A DNA stretch of 64,000 bases from Micromussa lordhowensis (Eukaryota > Cnidaria > Anthozoa > Scleractinia > Lobophylliidae). The notes below the pieces were generated by a model. It made no database searches and had not been told where the DNA came from. It worked only from the letters and a program-made list of their open reading frames with translations. Each line of letters begins with the position of its first letter. Position 1 is the stretch's first letter. Shown here one piece after another: positions 11,901-22,613 of the stretch. Where the stretch lies: positions 31,107,522-31,171,521 of the forward strand of contig OZ026596.1 in NCBI GenBank assembly GCA_964020085.1, written 5' to 3'. A program made the translations under genes and the position numbers.

Positions 11901-12805
11901 ACAGTGCTACAATGTGAAGTATTTGGGGAAGAAGGGAGGATGCTGTCACTTGTATCAGAGACTTCTGATCTAACGGATGCGTTGTTAAATTCAACAGTGT
12001 ATGTCTTGGAGCTGTCTTGATCCTTGAACTTTAAGCAGTCAACCTCAAGCCCAAAAAGTCTACTGAAATGCAGAGCCTTTTGGGCTCTTGATTTAAGTTC
12101 TTTTAATTTCTTATTTTGGGCTTGAGTTGACTTTAGTTTTGGGATAGCTGTCCCTTTAACTTGACAGAACTGATCCTTCTCTAGCTGTCTTATATATTTT
12201 TTCATGTTGGCACACTCTTGTTGACAGGCACTATTAAGTTCTTTTTCTTCTAGCATTTCCTTGAAAAGTGCTTCTTTTGCTTTTTCAATGTCAGCATACT
12301 TTTGTTTCCATTCTTCAATATGGGCCTCTGCTGCTTCCAATTTTTGCGCTAGGCTGCCTACTTCGGATTTCCACTCCTCTACAGTTATAATGTCATTTCT
12401 CCAAACCGCAATCTTTGTCCACTTTTCCAAAAACAGCTGTCTCTGTTTGAGGCTCCCCTTTCTGTTAGCAATTTTCCTATTATTTTCAGCATTAATGCAG
12501 ATCTTGGACAACTGTGTTTCAAGCCTAACACTTTCACGATTAAGACGGAAAGCATCACCCGGTATACTTAAATTGACAAGGTCAATGTAATAGACCCCAG
12601 CTTTCAAGGAAGAAAGCATGTCTCTTCTCCAGCTAGCAAGAGTCTCCAATTTTATCTTTAACCAAAACACGACTTCATTACCACTTTCACGTTGTTTCAA
12701 AACGTAGCTAAGGTGCGTGTTTGGACAATCCCCGAGTAAAATTATTGTTGTCCCTTTGTATATGTCCGACATTTCGAAAATATTTCTGGAAATAGCTATA
12801 GACAC
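8905..12805 (-). CDS. RAG1/Transib-like DDE transposase, 893 aa, 8 exons
   Basis: Minus-strand exons: 12805-11567, 11414-11273, 11092-10929, 10722-10643, 10251-9777, 9683-9612, 9529-9379 and 9263-8905. All junction phases agree (2682 nt) with no internal stop. The exact exon 1 donor (GT at 11566) is the least certain; a start at 12772 is also possible. Residues ~135-240 are coiled coil, followed by a Ser/Thr/Pro-rich linker and a conserved block before the core. Core: D432 in [11 protein letters not shown]513 in FLGGDYK, C532/C535 in ACLWCK, DELH at 594-597, H752/H757 in YMHSAAYH, E777 in GQGVEKNN, then a Lys/Arg-rich tail. Spacings D-C 19, C-C 3, H-H 5 and H-E 20 are identical to mouse RAG1 (D708-C727-C730, H937-H942-E962). 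It should cut and join DNA at the flanking TIRs. I recognise near relatives as unnamed proteins scattered in cnidarian genomes; the relation to RAG1/Transib is inferred from motifs. Confidence 0.85.
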
Positions 12806-13473
12806 AATAATTTTGGCACATTAATTGGCGCTTTTTTTCGAAAAAACCCGCGCGAATCTCGCAAGACCGATGGGTAATCTAGGTTTCAGTCTCCCCGGTT
12901 TTAGTAAGGCTTTTGTTTTGAACGCCTGCTTGATTATTTTTAAGATGGCGCCATCGTTAGGGAACATAGTGACTTGTTTACCTCTCTTTTTCCATCAAGT
13001 ATGGCTATTCCATCGCACCAATCTATATGTCAACTATAGCCTGGTTTTAATTTTAAAAACCGAACCCAGATCACGACGAATCTACCAGATATTTCTGCAG
13101 AAAAACGGATTGATATTGTTCCTCGCAACATGGATCGACGGTAAGGTTCGTAGCGCTAATATAGTGGTACAAAATTAAAATATAGTTAGGGCAAATTCAG
13201 TATTTTGACTCAGTGACATTCAATATGGCGCCAACAAATGCTACTTTACAAAATTCGAAAAACCGCACCGAAAATGACATGTTTAACGCCGTACGAAACT
13301 TCCAAAGAAACTTCAAGTTAAGACGACCTAAACAAGATCGACGGTAGCTTTGGCAGTTACAAATATTTTAATTTTCGAAGGTTTAAAAATTATTTCCCCA
13401 TACATTCTCTGTAATACGAGAGTCAAATAGGAACCCGAAAAATTCTAAGTGTCGCGTTGCAACTACGCATGTC

Positions 13474-13494
13474 GATTCGACTTTTCTGGTGATG
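13474..13494 (-). repeat. Right 21-bp terminal inverted repeat
   Basis: Exact reverse complement of 7488-7508. It lies 669 bp upstream of the transposase start codon, leaving a 5' region (12806-13473) with no other gene, where the transposase promoter should be. Confidence 0.75.
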
Positions 13495-15927
13495 TATAGT
13501 GTTTGAGCTCTTGAAATGATGTCTTAGACTTAAACAGACAGTGAAGATAGAGACCTCATATGGGCCGGTATAGATAACGGCATGTAATTAAGTGGCGCTA
13601 GAGAAAGATCATGGTCAATCCTGTCGTATTTTAATGAAGAGTATTTAAAGAACTCAATTAGTTTTGTGTACATAAATGAGCAAAAGACAAACCTCGACAA
13701 GGGCTGAATATTGTTTCTTCTCAGTTTATCGCATTCCTTTGAAGAAATGTGTTCTCATTTATTGATCAAACCTGCAGCCGGAGAAGTTCCCATTGAAGTG
13801 GTACAGGCGTTTGATTTGCATTTTCGATTGGTCAATTTTAATTCACATCAGAAACAACGTTGAGAGGTTTTGTCTTATATACTAGGCTACTCACTTCTCT
13901 GAGTTTGAGAAACCATTGCTTTGCAGTTTCTTACGCAGCCCACTAATTTCAACCCAGTCTCCAATATTTCAATCGTCTGTGACCAATTCTAACGGCTGCT
14001 ACATCAGGCCATATTACCACCCACACAGATTCTCTTAGTAGCTTTTAGCCAATTAATTATATATTTATAGATTGTTACAATATCCATCCATCAGCGGGCT
14101 GAACGGACTAATGACGATTGCGCCAGTATAGTTAATTGCAGGTTTTCAATTGCGAATCAAGTGTCTGGTTTCTAAATGTCACATGTTCGAGTGCTCAATT
14201 CATTTCGAGAACATTGCGAGGTGACACGACATTGCGCTGGATTCCCTTGAAGCCGAAATTCCAAGCATATGTGAAATTTTTTTTCAAGGCAAATTCATCA
14301 CATTGTTGTGTAAGAAACTTCAGCTCAAAATCAACCGTTATTATTAATGGAACTGACATGGCAATTTATAGCGGGAGTATGTGCTAAACTACGCCCTTTA
14401 TAGAATTGTACTGCCGACAGACCTCTTGCCACTCAAACCCTTGATTTCATAGAGAGGAGCCGCCTCCATAAATAACATGACTCCTAAAAAATAACCAAGC
14501 GTATCACATAACTTGCCGATAAATAACCTAAATAATAGAGGTTTGATCGAAAATGTCTCAATCTGTCATTACTGGTGCTACAATTAGACGCCATGTAAAT
14601 ACGTAGTCTTATTTCCTGGTGAATAAGTGTGTGGTTTGCTTGTTATTTGTCCCTACTTTGAGTAATCAACTCAATGACGAAACACTGTAAGGATTGCAAA
14701 CTGTTCTTGTCCTTAGTAATACATAGCTATATTTTCCTGATTTTAAAGTCAGATTACTGCACAAAGTTATTTTCTGACCCTTAAAAGTAGCAGACATAAC
14801 GGATCGGGAAATCAGTTTTAATGTACTAATTTGCTAGTCTCATTAATAATGACAATGTTGTCAGGTATTACACGAGTAAGTAAGTAAGTAAAATCCTTAC
14901 GAGAGTCCTTAAATCCTTAAATCGAGAGAGTTGCGTGTTGTTTTGGATAAAGTTTAACTTCAGTTCAATAGCTTGTTATTTTGAAAACTGTAATTAACAA
15001 GTACCTGATATGCTTTAACTGTCGTAGTTTGATTCTTTAATTGACTTGAAGACGAATTATGACGGCAAAATATTAACTTAAAAGATCTTCCGCACATTGA
15101 CAATATTGCCAGGGCGGCGAACGATTGTCTTTTTTTTTTTGGCGTCAAATTCGACGCATATTTGTTGATGCTTTCTTAATGTCCATGTGAATCTTATGTT
15201 AATACTTATGTACTTATGTTCTTAGTGAAACTGGCATCAATTTGACACCCAAATTAACTGCTTTCAGTTCTTAAATCTTTAATTGGCCTAAAATTTGGAA
15301 ACATTGTTTTTCAGTTCGTGCGTGATTTTAGAGATTAACCCTTGAATGATTTCATCGTTTTCATTAACGAGCAATTAAAAATCTATTCTCGGTAATTAGG
15401 GGAGGGGATCAAAATTAATACATTTCAGCCATTACTGCAAGGTTTACCACTCCAACTGGTCTAACACTTATATTACAAAAGCGGGAAGGTCTCTTAACCC
15501 CTAAGGCTGGGTTGAACGTTTGCCAAGCCCAGCCATCTCAATATCGCAGTAGTGTAAAAAGTATAGTATCATAAACTTGTGGTCTACATAACTCGTAAAA
15601 ATCTACCGCACTAATGATTGTTTTTGTTTTGATTTTGGCATGACACCGTATGTTTATAATTACACCATGCTATCGTGCACGGAAAACTATTTGCGTCATT
15701 TGACAAGTGTTCAAATTTACCTGTCAGGTAAAGACCCCCCGGCCTGAAAGCGTATAGAAACATCTCTAGACTGAATTACGGCAGTTGATTAATGACCACT
15801 TTCCGTACATTAATATGGTCGGCTGGATCAAGAAAACATAAAAAAAAATTAACACTACTTGTTTACGTCGTTCGCGCAAATCGGCCACAATAAATAATTG
15901 CGATCAGTCAGTTATTTACAAAAGAGC
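13495..15927. other. Non-coding stretch, nothing recognised
   Basis: AT-rich DNA with short random frames only. There is a short GTAA tandem run near 14875-14892 and several poly-A/T tracts. No exon chain or RNA gene seen. Confidence 0.45.
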
Positions 15928-15931
15928 TTAA

Positions 15932-16230
15932 GGTGGCTCAAAACAGTTTCCAACACTTATATTTGGATAGGTCGTTATAACCACTCTTTATCATTTGATG
16001 CTACAATCATGTTATCAAAAAACTGCCCAATCATTGGTGAACACGTTGTCATCATTTTCTTGACACAATAGGTTACCATAGCAACAGTATGACCTCTGAA
16101 AAACACCCTTAATTGCAGCTTTAGGGGCTTATAATTCAAAAACGGCACGGTGAAATTGTAGCATCAAATGATAAACAGTGGTTATAACGACCTATCCAAA
16201 TATAAGTGTTGGAAACTGTTTTGAGCCACC
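15932..16230. mobile_element. 299-bp TTAA-flanked MITE
   Basis: Inverted repeats begin GGTGGCTCAAAACAGTTTCC and extend about 80 bp on each side. The element is bounded on both sides by TTAA (15928-15931 and 16231-16234), the target duplication used by piggyBac and Kolobok superfamilies. No coding capacity. Confidence 0.85.
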
Positions 16231-16819
16231 TTAAATGGGCGTCGCTGAAGTCCTTGATGAAACTATTTTAAAACAACCAAACACTTGAAAGCTGTTTTCC
16301 TTATTCCTTCTTAACATATGGAGTGTTTTCGCTGATTACGTCACGGTAGCCAAATTTGTGTCCCAAAACAATGAAACAGCAGCCATCTTGATGCTGTGGG
16401 AGTCGAACTCTTTCCATATGTAAACATTTTTTTTTGGCTGTTGGCCGCGTGAGTGAAAACCCTCTCTTCAATTCTCAGTGAAAGCTGCATAACTTAGTCA
16501 CGTGACCGTTGTCAAACATAGTTTTTCCAGTCATCTCAGTTCCAATTTTGCAGCTGTTGATCTGTTGTAACGAAGTATATTTTTCTTCTGATGACGTTCG
16601 GCGATTCCAAAAAGGAAAATTGAGGCTTACAATACTCTGGGTGTCGTATAACTGAAAATTCTCAACTCTTTAATTTCAAGAATAATCACTGTAACATTTC
16701 TTCAATTAAAATTGCAATAAATTATCAAACAAACTGTAAATAAGAATAAACAATTCACTACTATAGTGCCGTGTTTTACGACTGCGTCCTACCAAACCTG
16801 CCTATAGTTTAATTAAACA

Positions 16820-17110
16820 ATAGACCACAAGTTTCTAGGGGTTATAGGCTGATAAACCACGCGGGATGTTGGTAGAACACGAGAAGAATTTGTAAATCAC
16901 GAGCCGCAGGCGAGTTGTTTACGAATTCTTCGAGTGTTCTACCAACATCCCAAGTGGTTTATCAGCCTAAAACCCATAGAAACTTGTGGTCTATTGCTTT
17001 TATATAATAATTCAGAAGACGCGCGATTTTCCCATGGGTTTACCGGCACAATAACCCATAGCTGATTGACCAATCAGAGCGCGCGTATTGATTTGGTTAA
17101 TATATAGATT
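16820..17110 (+). mobile_element. Palindromic MITE, family B, copy 1
   Basis: A palindrome with outer arms CAATAGACCACAAGTTTCT and inner arms GTAGAACAC/GTGTTCTAC is followed by a tail with GCGCGATTTTCCCATGGG and CCAATCAGAGCGCGCG. A second copy lies at 53.78-54.19 kb. The design (palindrome plus CCAAT-bearing tail) is the same as family A although the sequences differ. Confidence 0.8.
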
Positions 17111-17137
17111 TAGGCCAGCCTAAAAGCGTAGCTCCTG

Positions 17138-17370
17138 GGCCGGGTTGTTCAGAGCCCGATCAAACTAGCCGAGGATAAAGTAGAATTTTGATTTGAGTTT
17201 TGTAACTTTGCGGTGAGATTTTCTGTATATTGTTTTTGTGTTTTGAATTTTAATGAAAGCAAAATACGCAAAACAAAAGCAGTGAAAAAACTTTGTACAA
17301 AAGAAAAGGTTATAATTCGGTTAAATTTTAATCCTGGGTTAGCGTTAACCGGCTTCCTACCAACCCTACG
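17138..17370. mobile_element. GGCCGGGTTGTT MITE, copy 2
   Basis: Starts GGGCCGGGTTGTTC and ends in a decayed complement (CGGCTTCCTACCAACCC). The internal GGGTTAGCGTTAACCGG is shared with the copy at 6.76 kb. The right end is more mutated than the left. Confidence 0.7.
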
Positions 17371-17689
17371 CTGTTTACAGCAAGTTAATCCTGACATGAG
17401 CCCGCGATCTGATCGAAAAAAGCAGCACTTGGGCAGCGGTCAACTTTAAAAAACACGTGACCTCGATGAGCCCTGAACTTGAGCCCGCGATATGGACACG
17501 TGATACTGGTCAGCGGATTCCTTGTTTTGACAGGTGTCAATTGACTGCAACATGGATGTCCAAAGGACGCTTTAAACCAAGGGTACATGTGCTCTGTCAA
17601 CCTACAAGGAAAGCCCGCGAAAACTGAAGCCTCGTTTTGGTTTACGTGTCAATTGTGGCCGCCATGTTGCGCGACTCCACCACCGTCGC

Positions 17690-17722
17690 CGTCGTCGTCG
17701 TCGTCGTCGTGCGTACGCGCCC
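17690..17722. repeat. (GTC/CGT)n trinucleotide microsatellite
   Basis: About ten consecutive CGT/GTC triplets. Its reverse strand gives a spurious poly-arginine open frame. Confidence 0.8.
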
Positions 17723-17887
17723 ACGAGCAATACCGCTAGCCATGATACACATGAGAAAATCAGTTCATGGGTTCCCTTCAGTTTCCTAATATGGGTATGG
17801 GGCTCCGCTTGGCGGCCTTCGGCCGCCGGAGCTCCGCTATTATATAAACATTTAGAATACCCATGACAGCGTTTTTCTTTTCCCCAG

Positions 17888-20800
17888 AACAATGTCCGAG
17901 CTCAGTTCATCCAGTGGAAGGAAAATGCAAAATCGACTGTTTGACGAATTCACATTGCCCAAAATGGCAATATTGCTGCAAAACTGGGTGCTGGCAAACA
18001 TGCGGTAAGAGTTAGTTTATAAATGTAGATATTTATATATCACCGATAATTCCGTTAGAAGACCACCTCGATATCTACTGTGACGACGCTGTGAAAATGC
18101 TCAAAGCGTCAGCTAAAACCAAGAGCAGATGAAGGGTGAAAAAATTAATCCCCAAGGTAATTCCTCTCAATGTATTTTTAGATCATTCCAGGTTTCGAAA
18201 ACCCCAGAAAGCCTAAAGTAGTCAATCTTTTGACGTAGATTTGGAATTAAGATTAAGGTGGGATGTTCAAGAACGATGTTTGCTGTGGTAAATGAACGTG
18301 ATGAGATGAGATGAAATGAATTGGTATGGCATCGACATATTGGGAATTAGCTAGCGAATTCAGGTGGTCAGGTTATGGACGACTAGTTCAATTCAATTTT
18401 TTATTCAAACCCTCGCAAACATTAATCTTACAAAGGTATCAGAAGAAAATATAATACAAATAGATATATACAAATTACCTAAAGAAGATGATCAATAGTA
18501 CTTATGACAAGACGAAAGTCATCTAGGTCTATGCTCCAACAAATGACGGGGCTGAAGGGGAGAAAGACGACTTCTCTGATCAGTTACAAAAGACTGTTGA
18601 TGGGGTACCAAGACATGACACGCTCCTGGTCATAGGTGACTTGAATGCAAGTGGGTGAAAAAGTGATGAAGGTACTGTGGGCAGATTTGGTATGCCAGAA
18701 GAGAAAAGTGACAATGGGGAGCACTTTGTCTCCTTCTGCGCGCTATCGACTATGTTACCACACAAGGCGATTTAGTAAATGAACTCCTTCAGGTGGTTGG
18801 TATGTCGGCTGATAGTGCCCGCGACTGAGAGATTGTCCGAAAAATGGATATTTGGCCGAGAAGCGAAGCTTCGAGGGCAAATGTGAAATTTTGAGGACAA
18901 TGTCTTAGCCAAGGGCATTATCAGCCGACATACCAGCAAGCCAGAAAGGGATATATTTATTTTATAACCCTCCCATTAATTTTCATATCGCGCGTAAACT
19001 GCTCGTAAAAAGCCACTGTTGATGTGATGGAGAATGTGCACGATTGACGATAGCAAGTATACATTTAATTTGTTTAATTAACTTTAGATGTATTTTCCAC
19101 TGTGATTGGACCAAAACCTCGATAAACTATCATGTGAATAAACCCTCGCAACGCCCCTTAGATCAAATCTCGAAAACTCGGCGCTTTTTAGCTTTTACTC
19201 TTTCGTTCGTATTTTGTTGACTTTTTTGCACTTTCCGGAACAGCATTTGCGACCAGCTTTTTGATATCAATATCACCAGACTCTACTAATGGAAACAAAT
19301 TTATTTTTTCCCTGTACGTAAAATAATAAAGATGAAAAGTCGAAATTTTCACGCTGGCCTTGTTTCTTTTCGACGGAACCTGGAAGTAATCGGAGGACAA
19401 ATATCGACGCAGGCGGGGTTAACAAGAGTGGGGATTGAGCCAATAAGCAAGCAGGTGGCAAGGAGGAGATAAACATGGCAAGGTCACGTCCTTAGAATGG
19501 ATCATCATTTACATCTTCGTGTCGCTCTCACACGGGTACCAGACGGCAGAATGAATCGGGATCGACCGCGAGAGAAATGGAGGAGAACAGTGGAAAGGGA
19601 GCTTAAGGCGAAAGGATTAAAATCTTGGGTAGAGGCGGCACCAGCTGCAGAGGATAGGATAGCCTGGAAGCAGAGAGGCGACAGCCTAATTCTCCACTAG
19701 GAGACCGGAACAATGGTGATAAACAGCCCAAGCGACTTTACGCGCTTTTTCGGCCTCCACGAAAATATCCACGCAACACGCGTGGTAAAACCGCCCGTAC
19801 GAAAAACTGGGTACCATGTCTAAAACTAACTTGAGAGGAAATACCTTGAGAATACCGCCTATATGGGAACTATCTCTCTTGTCATTCATACAAACTTATC
19901 TCTTTCAACGCGTGGCCATGCGAATGGCTTAAAGCTTTCTCACTACAGGGAAGATAAATACTCACATATTGTAAGATAATATTACTAAAGGTTTCTGTCT
20001 TTCTATAGTGAATTTCACGGCGTGTCAGCTACAGCAAATCGAGGCAGCTCTAAAGAGAAACTCTTTTACGCCAGCCTGCAAACCAGACGGAAGTTTTAAG
20101 GAAATCCAGTGCATTTCAACGCCAACGTTAAAATGCTGGGAAGTGAACAAGGATGGAAAAATGATAAAGGACATTGACGTCACGATTCATTTCAGTGCTC
20201 ATCGTCGACAGCCACAAGAGTCAAAAGAAAGAAGAATTGGAGTGTATCCTGCACTGGAAGAGGACGAAATAGGTAATATATGTGCATTAATTAAGATAAT
20301 TTATTATTCATTTTCGGACTTCTGGTTGAAGTTGTTTTCTTTGGTCTAAGTATGAATAGAGTAGACCTAACCTCTAATTGGTCAGAAGCTATTGCTCTTC
20401 TTGAGCCAAAATGTGCCAAGTTTACCAAACGCAACACAAAAAGTTAAAAGGCATGTTCATATTTGCTCAGCTTTAAATCGTCAGAAAGGCTCTCTGGTTA
20501 ACCAACTAATTTGTTTGTTTGTTTGTTTCGAAGACGAAATCCCCCAACATAGAGGAAAATCCAAATGCCAGCGAATGCGTGAACGCAGACTTAAAAGGAA
20601 AAAAACCCGCGAAGGAGTGTACGTCCCCAAGTGCAAAGACAACGGTCTGTTTAAAAGCACACAGTGCCACAAGAGACCGGGGAAGACTGCGTTCTGCTGG
20701 TGTGTGGATCGGGAAGGAAAACAGATCCCAGGAACAAGAATCAAGGGAGGGAGACCGAACTGCAGACGTTAGTAGATTGGTTTGGTGTATCAAAAAATGC

Positions 20801-22613
20801 CAAACTCATAATTTCTCTTGTTTGGTTTCAATCATGTTGTTTTCTATTGAAATCTGTTAAAGAATTAACTTTCCCTCTTGCTAACATATCCGCTTTACTG
20901 CTTTAAAATATCGTAGAAAGCAGTAGTCTTGAAAAACGTCAAGTGCTTCTCTTGAAACAATGTCATGACAATATCACGGGGGTTTCTTGTATATCGCTCC
21001 TGACCCTCGTGTGCTAGCTAAGATTCAACTGAGACAGGAAAAGGGGAAATTTTATAAGTACCTTGTCTGCCTCCCCTATGTGAGATAAACTAATAAAGAC
21101 TTGTGTCACGAGATAACCACAGGAGCGCTTTGATTCTGTTTAGTTTCAGGTGATTGTGGAAAGCGTACCCTGTTATATGAAAACTTACGGCGCTTGCGAA
21201 GGATTGTGGGGGGACGCGAGAGTGTTCCTAACTCCTGGCCCTGGATGGTTGCTCTATTCTTCAACGACACAAAGCTTGCCTGTGGAGGAACCATCATTAA
21301 GCCTTCCTGGATCGTTACCGCGGCACACTGCTTCAGTAAGTTGTAAAACTACCCTATATCTGAACAACAATGGCCAACGATGTTGTGCTTGGAGAGGGGA
21401 AAATATTCGTAGATGCAAATTCTAAAGCAAAGAGTCATTTTCAAAGCAATCGCTTTCTATAGGGCTCTTTCGAATAACATCCTTTGAGCTCATCACAAAC
21501 TGCAGAACCTATAATAGTAAATTTAGTCATGCGGGATGTGAGTCTTTTATAATGTAAAACAAAATTGTGAACTTTATCTTCAAGGTGAGGTGACTACGTA
21601 ATGACTGTATGTCTAAACTGGTCTAAATGTATTGTAATGTTTTCACCACAAACCTGTATGCTTATTAAAAACCTAAAGTCTAAATAAAGTGTGACTGTTT
21701 ATTATCCTATGAGAAAAGAAAATAATTGCGCAAACATAATTTTTAAGTTGATCTGTTTGCATTTCAGACGAACGTACTTCAAAGAAACCGTCCGACTGGA
21801 AGGTTCGAATTGGAGAACATTCACTGTTGAGAGATGAAGGGAACGAGGTTATAAAAGGAGTGAGGCAGATATTGATTCATCCTGATTACAAGCCAAGTAC
21901 TTCTTCCCATCCTGGAAACAATGACATAGGTACAGCCAGATCATCTTACTATTTAACCTGAACAGATGCTCTTTGAGCCCCCCCCCCCCCCCCCCACACC
22001 CACCCACACTCCTACCCCGGTGCTGTTTGTTGAAGATCAATTTTGTTTCCTCTCGCATGTGACGTTATTCAGCTCTAGTGCGCCTGTCCAGCCCTGCAAA
22101 GTTTGGACGCCACGTCAATCAGATCTGCCTGCCGGACAGCTTCATCTTCTTCAAACCTGGGAAACGCTGCATTGTCACAGGCTGGGGGCACACGTCATGG
22201 AACGGAAGCTCCTCTCCTGTGTTAAGAGAGGCCTGGGTCGATTTGGCGGGAAAAGAAGCCTGCAATTCTGAGAAGTGAGCAGTCTTTACAAAAAGCACTT
22301 CTCTGGCTGCACTTGTTGGCGTTGCATGTTAAATTTCTTATTGCCCATTTGTTTTTTTTTTCCTAGCTCGTACAACGGGACGATAGGAAATAATTTCCTT
22401 TGTGCTGGATTTGACGAGGGCGGCACCGACGCATGCTCTTACGATAGCGGGGGACCGCTGGCCTGTCCAGTGCTGGATGGGGACGGCAGGTGGATGCTGG
22501 CAGGCATTGTGAGCTGGGGCGAGGGATGTGCCTTGCCACATAAGTATGGAGTTTACACCAATGTCAACGAGTTTACCCAGTGGATGAAGGGAGCCATGAA
22601 AATGGACAGATGA
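17888..22613 (+). CDS. Secreted WAP-thyroglobulin-trypsin multidomain protease (5' end not seen)
   Basis: Exons 17888-18004, 20009-20272, 20534-20767, 21150-21335, 21768-21929, 22073-22274 and 22367-22613 join in phase and end in TGA. Domains in order: an 8-Cys WAP core ([12 protein letters not shown]...CC...C...C); a degenerate thyroglobulin type-1 module ([14 protein letters not shown]...CWEV); a complete thyroglobulin type-1 module ([13 protein letters not shown]...CWCV, ending NC); then a trypsin-fold domain from IVGG. The catalytic triad is present: His in TAAHC, Asp in NNDIAL, Ser in YDSGGP. Asp189 precedes the Ser-loop Cys, predicting cleavage after Lys/Arg. The residue before the DSGGP Asp is Tyr instead of the near-invariant Gly193 of the oxyanion hole. 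The first exon begins mid-codon, so at least one upstream exon (signal peptide) exists that I could not find. WAP and thyroglobulin modules are often protease inhibitors, suggesting self-regulation. The 18005-20008 intron holds LINE debris. Confidence 0.88.
18290..18775 (+). pseudogene. LINE endonuclease-domain remnant
   Basis: Broken reading frames read as the apurinic-type endonuclease of a non-LTR retrotransposon: [12 protein letters not shown] near 18320-18350, RWSGYGRL near 18365, then [17 protein letters not shown] and [20 protein letters not shown] at 18530-18750. Stops and a missing middle part show it is dead. It lies in an intron of the WAP-trypsin gene. Confidence 0.7.
19400..19700 (+). 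pseudogene. LINE reverse-transcriptase C-terminal remnant
   Basis: The frame [19 protein letters not shown], followed by [20 protein letters not shown] and EDRIAWKQ, is the familiar tail of LINE polyproteins. An in-frame stop precedes it. It probably derives from the same element as the endonuclease fragment 0.6 kb upstream, with the reverse-transcriptase core deleted. Confidence 0.75.
21976..21996 (+). repeat. Poly-C run in trypsin intron
   Basis: About twenty consecutive C followed by CACACCCACC, inside the intron 21930-22072. It gives an artefactual polyproline frame and may be a sequencing-length ambiguity. Confidence 0.8.

Larger units (their letters stand above)
7488..13494. mobile_element. 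Putative RAG1-like/chromodomain DNA transposon bounded by 21-bp TIRs
   Basis: A perfect 21-bp inverted repeat (starting CATCACCAG, ending GTCGAATC) lies at 7488-7508 and, inverted, at 13474-13494. Between the repeats are two complete, intron-containing, convergent genes: a chromodomain protein (7650-8888, +) and an 893-aa RAG1/Transib-like DDE protein (8905-12805, -). Stop codons are only 16 bp apart. The arrangement matches that known for ProtoRAG in amphioxus (RAG1-like and RAG2-like, tail to tail between TIRs). No convincing 5-bp target duplication is visible. If the termini are really at the internal CAC, the ends read CACCAGA rather than the Transib/RSS heptamer CAC(A/T)(A/G)TG. Both frames are intact, so the unit is either young or under selection. 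Confidence 0.7.

Noticed and set aside
17602..17892. Poly-arginine open frame
   Set aside because: Produced by the CGT microsatellite on the opposite strand; no domain or splice support.
21966..22271. Proline-rich open frame
   Set aside because: Created by the poly-C run in an intron and out of frame with the trypsin exons.
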